From an uncultured Eubacteriales bacterium (lineage in GTDB: Bacteria; Bacillota; Clostridia; Lachnospirales; Lachnospiraceae), in the NCBI GenBank assembly GCA_900315015.1, contig OMXJ01000008.1:1-64000 (forward strand): 64,000 bases of DNA, given 5' to 3'. The notes under the pieces are model-generated. The model searched no databases. It worked only from the letters and a program-made list of their open reading frames with translations, and had not been told where the DNA came from. Positions 7,223 to 16,255 of this stretch are shown here, piece by piece. Made by a program: the position numbers and the translations under genes. Every line of letters starts with the position of its first letter. Position 1 is the stretch's first letter.

Positions 7223-7626
7223 AAAGAAGCCTCCTTGCTGGTTTTGGTATTCTTTACAACCGCATCAGCCACAAGTACCATTATGCACCAGCATATTGTT
7301 ACTGCAACAGCCATTCCTACGCCGACAGTCGACATTTCCTGAAGCATTTCGACTATTCCCTCTTTTGATTCTGCCGCCGTCAAAAATGGGAACCATGGAA
7401 CAACCTCTCCATGCCATACATGTTCGAACATAAGCAGAATAGATCCGCCCCAGAGCATCATATTAAGCCAGCTGAGCTTTTCAGAGAGCTTAATGTGTCC
7501 GGTCTCTACCTTCTCAACTACTGAATTATTAGCCTTAGTCTCCTGCTTCTTCTCTTTTCTCTTTACAACTGCTGTAATAACAGTTGTAACTATAGCCTCA
7601 GCTACAGGTACTGCAAAACAAGCCAT
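7219..7626 (-). CDS. Small membrane protein, unknown function (partner of the next gene)
   Basis: A 135-residue protein starting MACFAVPVAEAIVTTVIT behind GGAGG. It has a hydrophobic N-terminal segment, then a highly charged stretch (KRKEKKQETK), a segment around LNMMLWGGSILLMFEHVWHGE, and a last membrane helix about residues 98-120. The HxxHG-like pattern FEHVWHGEVV is notable but not a recognised motif. The stop overlaps the start of the 103-residue membrane protein. No domain assigned. Upstream (7627-7799) I see only AT-rich DNA and no clear regulatory element. Confidence 0.75.
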   Translation of the reverse strand: MACFAVPVAEAIVTTVITAVVKRKEKKQETKANNSVVEKVETGHIKLSEKLSWLNMMLWGGSILLMFEHVWHGEVVPWFPFLTAAESKEGIVEMLQEMSTVGVGMAVAVTICWCIMVLVADAVVKNTKTSKEASL

Positions 7627-7799
7627 ATCATATCCTCCATTATAATTTTTAATTTGTTATATAAAGCTTCTGCCCTAGCCTTCAAGCTGGCCTTCAGCCT
7701 CCTTTAGAAATATTACTAAAAATTTTATTTATTAGCTATATCTATTACATCATATAATAAGCCAAAAGTAAAGTGTTTTTTGTATATGTATGAGACATT

Positions 7800-8495
7800 T
7801 TAATTAAATCTGTCTCTTGAGGATATAACCAATATTTTTCCTTGTTTAAACTTAACCTCTGCCTGCTCATCAGTTATTTCATTGCTGATGCATAATGAGC
7901 TGAATTGTTTTAATGTACCGTTACTCAAAGTATATTTGCAGCCGCTTATATTCAGCCCTTCTATTTTTTCAGAGAGGCTTATCAGTGAAAAGTACTTATA
8001 TGATGACAATTTCTCGTAATAAAAGGACTCTGTCATATAGAACATAACATTTAATTCATCCGCTATGGCTGCCATTATGCCGTATTGGTTAAATTTTTCC
8101 AGCAGAAATATATTTGAAAGCTCATGGTCCATTCTTCCGCCAAGTGCCCCAATTATAAGCACCTTTTTACTTTCTAGCCTTTTGCACAGATCTGCTGCAA
8201 GCTCGGTATCAGTCTCATCCTTTTCCGGTCTGTAGCTATCGACCTGAATGCTCTCATCCATCATGTAGCGCTTTAAAACATCAGGATCTACGGTATCAAA
8301 GTCCCCAATGATATGAGTAGGCTTTATCCCGAGCTCATTAGCCCTTTCAATTCCGCCGTCAACAGCAATTATATTAAGTTTATCAGATTTCATCACTTCC
8401 AAATCATCAAGAAGCCTTCTGATAGCTTTTACATCCATCCTGCCGCCCGTAATTATAAGCGTGTCATAATCCTTCAATACATTCACTACCTGCAT
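7800..8495 (-). CDS. thiN: Thiamine pyrophosphokinase
   Basis: ThiN transfers pyrophosphate from ATP to thiamine, giving thiamine diphosphate, the cofactor needed for example by Dxs in this window. Family features: AVDGGIERANELGIKPTHII near residue 44, GDFDTVDPD, EKDETDTELA near residue 90, and GALGGRMDHELSNI near residue 115, which build the thiamine and ATP sites. The start is ATG 8495, 6 bases after AAGGTG; an upstream GTG would place the start over the Shine-Dalgarno. Length is 231 residues. It sits 33 bases downstream of rpe, a conserved neighbourhood (rsgA-rpe-thiN) in Firmicutes. Confidence 0.93.
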   Translation of the reverse strand: MQVVNVLKDYDTLIITGGRMDVKAIRRLLDDLEVMKSDKLNIIAVDGGIERANELGIKPTHIIGDFDTVDPDVLKRYMMDESIQVDSYRPEKDETDTELAADLCKRLESKKVLIIGALGGRMDHELSNIFLLEKFNQYGIMAAIADELNVMFYMTESFYYEKLSSYKYFSLISLSEKIEGLNISGCKYTLSNGTLKQFSSLCISNEITDEQAEVKFKQGKILVISSRDRFN

Positions 8496-8528
8496 AATTA
8501 TCACCTTCTAAAGCCTTGTGGCATTTTC

Positions 8529-9182
8529 TCACTGCCCCATTATAAGCTTGAAGCGGCTGACATTATCTTCAATATTTCCTTTGAAGATTGCTGTTCCTGC
8601 TACAAGAACGTCTGCTCCTGCATCTATTACATCCTTTGCATTATCAAAGCCTATTCCGCCATCTACCTCAATCATTGGATTTGCATCAATCTTCTGGCAC
8701 ATCTCCTTTAATTCCTTAAGCTTATCAATCGAGTATGGAATGAACTTCTGTCCGCCATACCCCGGATTTACGGTCATTATAAGGACAAGTCCTACGCTCT
8801 TTAAAACATACTTAATATTTTCGATAGGAGTTGATGGATTGAGTGCAACTCCCGCAATCATTCCAAGCTCCTTTATCTGATTTATGGTTCTGTCAAGATG
8901 CTTTGTTGCTTCTGCATGAACAGTTACGATATCTGCACCGCACTCCTTTAAGGCTGGTACCATTTTCTCTGGATCTTGAACCATAAGATGTACATCAAAC
9001 GGAAGTGCTGTTGCACTTCTAAGTGACTTTATTATAGGCTCTCCAAAAGATATCTGTGGAACAAACATTCCATCCATTACGTCAATGTGTACAAAGTCAA
9101 CTCCTGCTTTTTCAGCCCTTGCTACACATTCTCCAAGTTTTGTAAAATCTGATGCTAAAATTGATGATGATAGTCTAAGCAT
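8529..9182 (-). CDS. rpe: Ribulose-phosphate 3-epimerase
   Basis: Rpe interconverts ribulose 5-phosphate and xylulose 5-phosphate in the pentose phosphate pathway. The 217-residue TIM-barrel protein shows LSSSILASDF at the N-terminus, HIDVMDGMFVPQISFG near residue 32 (metal-binding His and Asp), FDVHLMV near residue 63, MTVNPGYGGQKFIP near residue 135, and EVDGGIGFDNA near residue 172 with GTAIFKG at the phosphate site. Between its start and the rsgA stop lies a short hexamer repeat. It is part of the rsgA-rpe-thiN unit. Confidence 0.96.
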   Translation of the reverse strand: MLRLSSSILASDFTKLGECVARAEKAGVDFVHIDVMDGMFVPQISFGEPIIKSLRSATALPFDVHLMVQDPEKMVPALKECGADIVTVHAEATKHLDRTINQIKELGMIAGVALNPSTPIENIKYVLKSVGLVLIMTVNPGYGGQKFIPYSIDKLKELKEMCQKIDANPMIEVDGGIGFDNAKDVIDAGADVLVAGTAIFKGNIEDNVSRFKLIMGQ

Positions 9183-9242
9183 TTTCTTCTCCTCTCCTGT
9201 TTTGAAGGTTCATATTATAATTATTATTAATATTTTATGTAA

Positions 9243-9271
9243 ACCGATACCGATACCAATACTAATACTTA
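9243..9271 (-). repeat. Hexamer tandem repeat across the rsgA stop codon
   Basis: On the coding strand the last rsgA codons and stop (AAGTATTAG) run straight into TATTGGTATCGGTATCGG, repeats of a GTATYG unit. The stop codon TAG lies inside the repeat tract. Confidence 0.6.
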
Positions 9272-10206
9272 CCGCTCTTTAATTCCGAAAACAGCTGAAG
9301 ATAATTTTCATACCTTGTCCTATTAATTTTTCCTTCTTCTACTGCCCTCTTAACTGCGCATCCTGGTTCTGAGACATGTCTGCAGGTATTGAATTTACAT
9401 TCGCTAGAATACTCCAAAAATTCATTATAATAATCCCTTAACTCTTCCGGCTGCATGCCCTGAATGTATATGGTAGAAAAGCCAGGTGTATCTAAAAGAT
9501 AGGTCTCTTTTTCAAGGTAAAAGAGTTCTGTATGCCTCGTGGTATTCTTACCTCTTCCAATTTTCTCCGAAAGCGTTCCTGTTTCTACCTCTGACTGCGG
9601 ACTTAACAGCTTCATTACTGAAGATTTTCCAACTCCGCTAGGTCCTGCAAGTACAGTAGTCTTTCCTCTTAGCTCTTTAAGGAGAATCTCCCTTGTATCT
9701 TCTATGCCAAATTTCAAAAAGTTTGTTAAATTGCCTATGGTATTTATGGACAATACCTTATAGCCGCTATTTTCATAGGTATCTGTCAGCTCCTTAAGCT
9801 TATCAGCACCTACAAGGTCATTTTTATTAAATACGATGACAGTAGGTATGCTCTGTCTTTCCATATTTATGAGAAACCTGTCTAACAAATTAAGATTTGG
9901 CTCAGGATATACGCAGGCAAATACGACCATAGCCTGATCTATATTTGCTACCTGCGGTCTGATTATACTATTTTTCCGCTCTAATATCTTTATTATGCTT
10001 CCCTCTGGATAACCATCTGGCAGCATTTCTGATAACGGCTTTAATTCTACGTCATCTCCTGGCAGGGGCTTTTCCTTATTCTTTCTAAAAATACCCTTGG
10101 CCCTGCACTCATATATGATATCTTTCTTACTTTCATCCGCTTCTACATTTACATAGTAAAAGCCGCCGACTCCTTTGATTATCTTTCCCTTTAAAGTATC
10201 CTTCAT
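9262..10206 (-). CDS. rsgA: Ribosome small subunit-dependent GTPase A
   Basis: RsgA (YloQ) is a circularly permuted GTPase that checks late 30S subunit maturation. The order is as expected: an N-terminal OB fold (from KGKIIKGVGGFYYV), then G4 NKNDL near residue 132, G1 GPSGVGKSSVMKL near residue 190, DTPGF (G3) near residue 238, and a C-terminal zinc knuckle with Cys, Cys, His and Cys in EYSSECKFNTCRHVSEPGC. The start is MKDTLKGK at 10206: the upstream in-frame ATGs at 10272 and 10236 lie in or just after a terminator hairpin. AGGTGGAGG directly precedes the ATG, an unusually tight spacing. Length is 314 residues. It follows pknB, as in many Firmicutes. Confidence 0.94.
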   Translation of the reverse strand: MKDTLKGKIIKGVGGFYYVNVEADESKKDIIYECRAKGIFRKNKEKPLPGDDVELKPLSEMLPDGYPEGSIIKILERKNSIIRPQVANIDQAMVVFACVYPEPNLNLLDRFLINMERQSIPTVIVFNKNDLVGADKLKELTDTYENSGYKVLSINTIGNLTNFLKFGIEDTREILLKELRGKTTVLAGPSGVGKSSVMKLLSPQSEVETGTLSEKIGRGKNTTRHTELFYLEKETYLLDTPGFSTIYIQGMQPEELRDYYNEFLEYSSECKFNTCRHVSEPGCAVKRAVEEGKINRTRYENYLQLFSELKSGKY

Positions 10207-10235
10207 CCTCCACCTATGCTCTTTCAAAAAACTCA

Positions 10236-10280
10236 TAAAAAAGACACAGCCTGTGAACGCCATTTCTGGCATTCACAGAC
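10236..10280 (-). terminator. Terminator or attenuator between pknB and rsgA
   Basis: Minus strand: CTGTGAATGCCA-GAAA-TGGCGTTCACAG forms a 12-bp stem with one A-C mismatch, followed by GCTGTGTCTTTTTT. It follows the pknB stop by about 30 bases and precedes the rsgA Shine-Dalgarno, so partial readthrough may set the rsgA/pknB ratio. Confidence 0.65.
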
Positions 10281-10305
10281 TGACGTAATTTTTTTAATAG
10301 CTTTA

Positions 10306-12600
10306 TTAGTCTGCTGGTTCTGCTGAAAGAACTACGTTATATGTCACCTCTTCATCACCGAACCATACATGAACAACTGCTGCACCTTCAGTGAAGCCTG
10401 TATCCTCATCCTCTACTATAGCAAGCTGTAATGGGAATGAAGAAGAATCAAGCTCTTCTCCGCTATCATATACAACTGCCTGAGCATCGCCCTGATAAAT
10501 CTCAGCATATACTGATGAGAATCCCTCAAGGCTTTCTGGCCAGTTAATTGTAACTGAACCTACATAAGAGTAGATAATTTCTTCTGTTGATTCTGTTGTT
10601 ACTTCAGGTTCATCAGTTGGCTCCTGTGTAGTTGTTGGCTCTTCTGTCGTTGCTTCTGTTGTTGTAGTTGTTGCTTCTGTTGTTGTAGTTGGCTCTGGAG
10701 TTGGCTCTTCGCTCTTTCCAAGGCTAAGTGTAATATTTACAGCTGTTCCAAGCTCTACCATCTTTTCCTTTAGAACGCTCTGACCACATACAAGATTCTT
10801 CTCATAATTATCAGAGTTCATGAAATCTGTCTCACCGATCTTGAGACCACGCTCTTCAAGTAAAGACTTAGCTTCATCATATGTATGGCCGCTTAAGTCT
10901 GGCATTTCAACCATGTTTCCATCAACGCCGCCGCTGACAACTACCTTAATGGTATCACTTGTCTTTGCAAGAGTTCCGATTTCTGGTTCTGTACCGATTA
11001 CTGTCTGAGCCTCGATTTCAGCATTTGGTCTGTACTCTACTTCATGAATTACAAAGCCGTCTGCCTCAAGAGCAGCGATAGCTTCCTCTTCTTTCATTCC
11101 AGTAATATCAGTAATAGGCTTGGTTTCCGGACCTACGCTTATTGTAAGAGTAATTTCTGCATCTCTAGCTACATCTCTCTTTGCAGGTGGGTACTGTGCA
11201 ATAACACGTCCTGCTTCTACGGTTGCTGAATAATCTTCCTTCCAGATGATAGTAAAGCTCTCAGACTTAAGACGAAGTGTCTTTTCTGCATCTTCCTTAC
11301 TAAGGTCTTCAACTGAAGGTACTGAAATAAGATCTTCAGGTGCAGCTGTAGGAGCTGCAGTTGTAAAGCCCTGATAACCAGTTGTAGTTGGTGTCTGAGC
11401 TGTGTTTCCTCCAAGATAGCCTGTAACTCTCATTACAAGATATACAAGTGCTATACAAAGTGCTATAGCTAGAAGAACGGTACCTGCAATGATGAACTTT
11501 TCAAATCTTGGATCCATTGCGTCGATATCTTCATCTTCTTCCTTAGATATCTTATTGACCTTCTTTTTAGTGGTCTGTGTAGTGGCTACTGCCTTCTTCT
11601 TAGCTACTGGAGCAGCTTCTGAAGTCTTTGCCCTTACAGGCTCGGCCTCATCACTTATTTCATCCTCACTGATCTTCTTCTTACTTGATTCAGTCTTTAT
11701 AGTCTTTAACTCATCCTTATTCATTTGTCTTGTAGGACTGTCTGAAACGATGGCTGCAGGCATATTTACGAAATCGCCCTCAGGCTCTCTCATTGAACGC
11801 TTTAAGTCACTGATAAGATCAGTTACGGTGAGATATCTGCGCTCTGGCTTCTTCTGCATACATTTTTCAACAATCTTCTGCACGCTAGCCGGAACGTCTT
11901 CTCTTAACTCATTAAGAGGCTGTGCCTCTCCCTGAATCTGCTGAAGAGCTACCGTTACGGTATTTTCTCCTCCAAAAGGCACCTTTCCTGAAATCATCTC
12001 ATAGATTGTAACACCAAGAGAATAGATATCACTCTTCTCATCTGAATATCCGCCACGTGCCTGCTCAGGTGAAAGATAATGAACAGAGCCTATGGCCTGA
12101 TTGATTGCAGTATTTGCAGTAACAGCCTTTGCAATACCAAAGTCTGTCACCTTTACCTTTCCATCTCTTGAAATGATGATATTCTGTGGCTTAATATCTC
12201 TATGAATAATATGATGCTCATGCGCACACTCAAGACCGTGCGCAATCTGTATTCCTATTCCTACTGCTTCCTTTATTTCAAGCTGTCCCTTGCGCTCAAT
12301 GAATTTCTTAAGTGTAATTCCTTCAACAAGCTCCATTACGATGAAATAAAGACCACTATCTTCTCCTACATCATATACATTTACAATGTTAGGATGTGAA
12401 AGCATTGCCGCTGCCTGAGCTTCTCCGCGGAACTTATCTACAAAACTCTGATCGTCTGCAAATTCAGCCTTAAGGAACTTAATTGCAACATTACGATTGA
12501 GTCTGCGGTCCACTGCCTTATAAACATCAGCCATTCCCCCGCTACCGATGCTCTCGACAATTTCATACCTTTCACTAATAAACATACCAGGTTTAATCAT
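10306..12600 (-). CDS. pknB: Stk1-family PASTA-domain serine/threonine protein kinase
   Basis: A membrane Ser/Thr kinase that senses peptidoglycan fragments through extracellular PASTA domains and phosphorylates cell-division and wall-synthesis proteins. Residues 10-265 form the kinase domain: GSGGMADVYKA, catalytic loop HRDIKPQN, DFGIAKA and SPEQARGG. A charged juxtamembrane linker follows, then one membrane helix at about residues 367-392. Outside lie three PASTA units (starting near VPSVEDLSKEDAEKTL, ITDITGMKEEEAI and MPDLSGHTYDEAK), a Thr/Glu/Pro-rich spacer of repeated TTTEATT and EEPTTT units, and a C-terminal beta-rich domain of about 75 residues that I cannot name. Length is 764 residues. 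prpC, its phosphatase, is 26 bases upstream in the operon. Confidence 0.95.
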   Translation of the reverse strand: MIKPGMFISERYEIVESIGSGGMADVYKAVDRRLNRNVAIKFLKAEFADDQSFVDKFRGEAQAAAMLSHPNIVNVYDVGEDSGLYFIVMELVEGITLKKFIERKGQLEIKEAVGIGIQIAHGLECAHEHHIIHRDIKPQNIIISRDGKVKVTDFGIAKAVTANTAINQAIGSVHYLSPEQARGGYSDEKSDIYSLGVTIYEMISGKVPFGGENTVTVALQQIQGEAQPLNELREDVPASVQKIVEKCMQKKPERRYLTVTDLISDLKRSMREPEGDFVNMPAAIVSDSPTRQMNKDELKTIKTESSKKKISEDEISDEAEPVRAKTSEAAPVAKKKAVATTQTTKKKVNKISKEEDEDIDAMDPRFEKFIIAGTVLLAIALCIALVYLVMRVTGYLGGNTAQTPTTTGYQGFTTAAPTAAPEDLISVPSVEDLSKEDAEKTLRLKSESFTIIWKEDYSATVEAGRVIAQYPPAKRDVARDAEITLTISVGPETKPITDITGMKEEEAIAALEADGFVIHEVEYRPNAEIEAQTVIGTEPEIGTLAKTSDTIKVVVSGGVDGNMVEMPDLSGHTYDEAKSLLEERGLKIGETDFMNSDNYEKNLVCGQSVLKEKMVELGTAVNITLSLGKSEEPTPEPTTTTEATTTTTEATTEEPTTTQEPTDEPEVTTESTEEIIYSYVGSVTINWPESLEGFSSVYAEIYQGDAQAVVYDSGEELDSSSFPLQLAIVEDEDTGFTEGAAVVHVWFGDEEVTYNVVLSAEPAD

Positions 12601-12626
12601 ATCTTTCCTCTCATGAACTCAAAATT

Positions 12627-13361
12627 TTATACCCTGACTATAATAATAGATATATTATCAAAGCCGCCATTATTTTTAGCTAACTTTAATAGTTCATTCT
12701 TTGATTTTTCTATATTCTCACCGTTAAGTGTGAGTATACCCTCAATATCCGAATCATCCATCATGTTCGACAGACCATCTGAGCAAAGTAAGAACATGTC
12801 TCCACTCTTTAATGGAACCTCAAAGCAATCCGGTTCTCGGCTCACATCCCCTGCCCATAAAGCACGGGTTATGACATTTTTTCTTGGATGGAATCTTGCG
12901 TCTTCTCTTTCAAGCTCTCCTCTTTCAATCATTTCTTCAACTAAAGAATGATCTACGGATATCTGGCTGAGCTTTGCCGTTTCTCCATCATACAGATACA
13001 ATCTTGAATCTCCGATATTTGCTGCTAAAAGCTTTCCATCAATTACAGTTCCTACAACAAAGGTAGTTCCCATATTAGAAAGATTGGCATTTTCTTCTGC
13101 CTTGCGACTAATATCGTCATTTGCTCTAGCTATGCCGCTTTTTATCGATTCAAAGATAGTCGGTCTTTTTTCATTTTTTATACTATCGATAAATCCATCG
13201 ATGGCTGTACGGGATGCAAGCTCACCGCCTTCATATCCTCCCATGCCATCTGCAACTATATAAAGATTTGGAAGGCATCCGATTTCACTATCACAGATAA
13301 ATATCGAATCCTGATTATTATTTCTCTTTACACCTACATCTGATATTCCAACAGATTTCAA
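12627..13361 (-). CDS. prpC: PP2C-family protein phosphatase (Stp1/PrpC)
   Basis: This metal-dependent Ser/Thr phosphatase reverses the phosphorylations made by the adjacent PASTA kinase. The 244-residue protein has the PP2C blocks: VGVKRNNNQDS near residue 9, VADGMGGYEGGELAS near residue 37 with metal-binding Asp and Gly, NIGDSRLYLY near residue 116, DHSLVEEMIERGEL near residue 138, and LLCSDGLSNMMDD near residue 191, then DNISIIIVRV at the end. It is a soluble cytoplasmic protein. The prpC-pknB order and short spacing are conserved in Firmicutes. Confidence 0.95.
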   Translation of the reverse strand: MKSVGISDVGVKRNNNQDSIFICDSEIGCLPNLYIVADGMGGYEGGELASRTAIDGFIDSIKNEKRPTIFESIKSGIARANDDISRKAEENANLSNMGTTFVVGTVIDGKLLAANIGDSRLYLYDGETAKLSQISVDHSLVEEMIERGELEREDARFHPRKNVITRALWAGDVSREPDCFEVPLKSGDMFLLCSDGLSNMMDDSDIEGILTLNGENIEKSKNELLKLAKNNGGFDNISIIIVRV

Positions 13362-13418
13362 GATTTTAGCCTTCCTTTCCTCATAGTCTATTTCAGAAAA
13401 AGTCTAAAGCATTTTAAA

Positions 13419-14489
13419 TCATTCAGACTTTTTCTCTTCGCGCATTGTATTCAGTCTAAGCTGTCCACACGCTGCATTTATATCTGAACCAAGCTCACGT
13501 CTTACCGTGGCATTGATACCATTCTTATCTAAAACTCTTCTGAAGCTTTCTACTCTTTTTTCATCAGGGCGCTTCATTCCGCGCTCTTTTACCTCATTTA
13601 CAGGTATAAGATTTATAAGCATATTTCCACTGAACTTATATTTCTTTCCCAAAAGCCTTGAGAGCTCTTCAGCATTCTTATCAGAATCATTAATTCCGGA
13701 AATAAGGCTGTACTCAAAGGTTATTCTTCTGCCATGCTGCTTGTAGTAATAATCTACAGCATCAAGCACATCCCCTAATTCATAGGCATTTGCAATAGGC
13801 ATTATGCTTTTTCTTATCTCTGCGTTTGGTGCATGAAGTGAAAGCGCAAGATTAATTGCAAGCCCTTCATCTGCAAATTTCCTGATTTTATCTGCAAGAC
13901 CGCACGATGATACAGTAATCTGTCTTGCTCCAATATTAAGTCCCTTTTCACCTGTAATAATCCTTAAAAATCTCATGAGATTATCGTAATTATCCATCGG
14001 CTCTCCGATTCCCATTACAACAATGTTTGAGACTCTCTCACCGGTAATTTTCTGTATATAATAAACCTGCATCAGCATTTCTGCTGGCTCGAGATTTCTT
14101 TCGAGGCCTAGTAGCGTAGATGCACAGAATTTGCATCCCATTCTGCAGCCTGCCTGTGAAGTAATACATACGCTATTTCCAAAATGATAGCGCATAAGCA
14201 CGCTTTCTATTATCTGCCCATCTCTTAATCTGAACAGATATTTTTCCGTTCCATCAAGCTTGGATTTAAATCTCTGATGGAGACTAATCGGCGCCTCTGG
14301 CCATTCCTGCTTTAATTTTTCGCGAAGATCTTTTGATATGTTAGTCATCTCATCGAATGATGCTGCAAGCTTTACATGCAGCCAATCATACACCTGACCT
14401 GCTCTAAAGGGCTTTTCGCCTATCTTTGCAAAATACTCCTTTAGTTCATCAAGATCCATTGAACGAATATCTCTCTTTAATTCTACCAT
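13419..14489 (-). CDS. rlmN: Dual-specificity 23S rRNA A2503 / tRNA A37 methyltransferase (radical SAM)
   Basis: RlmN methylates C2 of adenine 2503 in 23S rRNA and A37 in some tRNAs by radical SAM chemistry. The iron-sulfur motif CRMGCKFC lies near residues 117-124. Other marks: ESVLMRYHFGNSVCITSQ before it, GIGEPMDNYDN for SAM binding, SLHAPNAEIR, and a late Cys (INAACGQLR) matching the catalytic Cys of the family. The start is ATG 14489 (MVELKRD), 5 bases after AAGGA; the upstream ATG at 14495 overlaps that site. Length is 356 residues. It lies between rsmB and prpC, the standard clostridial order. Confidence 0.95.
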   Translation of the reverse strand: MVELKRDIRSMDLDELKEYFAKIGEKPFRAGQVYDWLHVKLAASFDEMTNISKDLREKLKQEWPEAPISLHQRFKSKLDGTEKYLFRLRDGQIIESVLMRYHFGNSVCITSQAGCRMGCKFCASTLLGLERNLEPAEMLMQVYYIQKITGERVSNIVVMGIGEPMDNYDNLMRFLRIITGEKGLNIGARQITVSSCGLADKIRKFADEGLAINLALSLHAPNAEIRKSIMPIANAYELGDVLDAVDYYYKQHGRRITFEYSLISGINDSDKNAEELSRLLGKKYKFSGNMLINLIPVNEVKERGMKRPDEKRVESFRRVLDKNGINATVRRELGSDINAACGQLRLNTMREEKKSE

Positions 14490-14600
14490 ACACATCCTTA
14501 TATTATATCACATTTTCGCAAATATGCAACTAAAATGTTATTTTTATGCACTTCTCACAACATTTCCGCTCCACTTTACATTATTTAAGCCATCTTTTGG

Positions 14601-14625
14601 GCATATTATCTTACAAATAATATGC
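14601..14625 (-). other. Small hairpin between rsmB and rlmN
   Basis: GCATATTAT and ATAATATGC form a perfect 9-bp stem with a 7-nt loop in the 165-bp gap between the rsmB stop and the rlmN start. No U-run follows, so it is not a clear terminator; it could stabilise or process the mRNA. Confidence 0.35.
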
Positions 14626-14654
14626 ATATCATCAAATAAGCTTTTTTTAGCGGG

Positions 14655-16235
14655 CTATGGCTTAATAAAAGCGGATATGAAAAATCCATCTGTCCTGTTT
14701 TTATCAGGATCTAATCTTATATGTCCATCCTCCGCTCCCCTAGCGTCCTTTAGATACTCTGGAAGCACAGTCCTTAAATCTGTTTTATTTAACTTCAGGC
14801 TGTTACTTATATATTCAGCATTTCTCTCATCCTCTAAAGATGTCAGCGTACAGGTGGAATAAATAAGCACTCCGCCCTTTTTAAGATAACGCACCGCATT
14901 ATCTAAAATCTTTCTTTGAAGAAGGCTTAGCTCCCTGATATCATCTTCCTTTACTCTTAGCTTTATGTCCGGCTTTTTGCCTATTACTCCAAGCCCTGAG
15001 CACGGAAGATCTGCTATTATTATGTCATAAGCCCCTTCATCAGATGGAACATAAACTGTTCCGTCCTGCTTCTTTGCCTGAACGCAGTCCACCTTCATCC
15101 TGCTGCAGTTTTCTTTTAATACGGCAAGCTTTTCCTCATATAGATCTCTTGCAGATATCTTTATTTTATTTCGAGAAGCCTTTCCCTCTTTTACCATTTT
15201 TTCTAAAAGTTCAGCAAGATATACAGTTTTTCCGCCCGGACAGGCACACATATCAAGAGCATTTACAGCTTTTCCTTCATTCTCAGATGCTTTACCTGCA
15301 GCATTTACCTGCATGCTCTCAAATACCTTAGCCGCAGTGTATACAGCTACCTGAGAGCTCTCATCCTGTACGATGAAAACACCCTCATCAAATCCTGGTA
15401 TTTCAGTAACTGATGAATACCCTTCTAAGTAAAGAGCGCAAGGTGCATAATTTCCTTTTCTTGCAGAAATCCCTTTTTCCTTTAGTTCTAAAATATATTC
15501 CTCAATTAGCTCATTCTCTAGAGCTCCGTCTTTTTCTGAAGTTTTTCCTTCACCTGGCACATATTCTTTTTCAGAAGCTTTCACTTCACCTGGCACATAT
15601 TCTTTTTCAGAAGCTTTCACTTCACCTGGCACATATTCTTTTTCAGAAGCTTTCTCTTTATAGAGCCTGTAGTTTTTTTCTGAAAATCTTACGCATAACG
15701 GCTTTTCTGCTAAAAACTGCTTAAATATCCTAGCTGCAGTCTTTTCATCGTATTCCTTTATAAAGAGGCTCACAATCCACTGCGGCATGCTATAATTTAT
15801 GGACATTCTCTTTTCTGCAGGCAGGCTTCTTGTAAGCTCAGCAATATAATTCTTATTCTGCCCTGCTCTCTCTGAAATGTTCCTTAATACCGCATTTACA
15901 TAGCCTGTATAAGCACCGTGATTTACTTTAGAAGACAGCTTTACCGCTTCATCACAGACTGCTGCCGGTCTTATATCAAAATATAGCAGCTGACAGACTG
16001 AAATCCTAAGTATCCCGAGAATAAGTCTATCTAGCTTATCTAATTTAATATTTGATGCCTTTTCAATAGCAAAATCAAGGGTAATGCTGCGTTCAACTGT
16101 CATTTTAGATAGTCTTGTCACAAAGGCTGTATGCTCATTTACACTCACCTTTTTCAATGCATCATTTAAAAAGCATCCATCAAAAAGAACGCCCATAGTG
16201 ATTTTCAACGCTTCTTCACGTGCATTCATCCACAT
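14655..16235 (-). CDS. rsmB: 16S rRNA (cytosine(967)-C(5))-methyltransferase
   Basis: RsmB makes m5C967 in 16S rRNA. The N-terminal 140 residues are the NusB-like RNA-binding domain (AREEALKITMGVLFDG to NAVLRNISERAG). The methyltransferase domain has CACPGGKTVYLAELLE for SAM binding, DLPCSGLGVIGKKPD and the catalytic Cys in YSTCTLTSLEDE. At 526 residues it is about 80 longer than usual. The excess includes an insertion near residues 200-240 between the two domains, with three in-frame copies of a 12-residue unit (ASEKEYVPGEVK), encoded by a 36-bp tandem repeat. It lies between fmt and rlmN in the translation-related operon. Confidence 0.93.
   Translation of the reverse strand: MWMNAREEALKITMGVLFDGCFLNDALKKVSVNEHTAFVTRLSKMTVERSITLDFAIEKASNIKLDKLDRLILGILRISVCQLLYFDIRPAAVCDEAVKLSSKVNHGAYTGYVNAVLRNISERAGQNKNYIAELTRSLPAEKRMSINYSMPQWIVSLFIKEYDEKTAARIFKQFLAEKPLCVRFSEKNYRLYKEKASEKEYVPGEVKASEKEYVPGEVKASEKEYVPGEGKTSEKDGALENELIEEYILELKEKGISARKGNYAPCALYLEGYSSVTEIPGFDEGVFIVQDESSQVAVYTAAKVFESMQVNAAGKASENEGKAVNALDMCACPGGKTVYLAELLEKMVKEGKASRNKIKISARDLYEEKLAVLKENCSRMKVDCVQAKKQDGTVYVPSDEGAYDIIIADLPCSGLGVIGKKPDIKLRVKEDDIRELSLLQRKILDNAVRYLKKGGVLIYSTCTLTSLEDERNAEYISNSLKLNKTDLRTVLPEYLKDARGAEDGHIRLDPDKNRTDGFFISAFIKP
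15547..15654 (-). repeat. 36-bp tandem repeat inside rsmB (three units)
   Basis: The + strand reads ACTTCACCTGGCACATATTC and then TTTTTCAGAAGCTTTC three times with few changes. The unit is 36 bp, a multiple of three, so copy number can vary without breaking the frame. Confidence 0.85.
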
Positions 16236-16255
16236 TCCCCTTATCTCTTTTACAA

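Noticed and set aside
8496-8530. TPP riboswitch before thiN
   Set aside because: The gap to rpe is only about 33 bases and lacks the conserved CUGAGA/ACCUGA elements.
9262-10272. Longer rsgA start at 10272
   Set aside because: The extra 22 residues are encoded by a terminator hairpin and do not resemble the RsgA N-terminus; ATG 10206 follows a Shine-Dalgarno.
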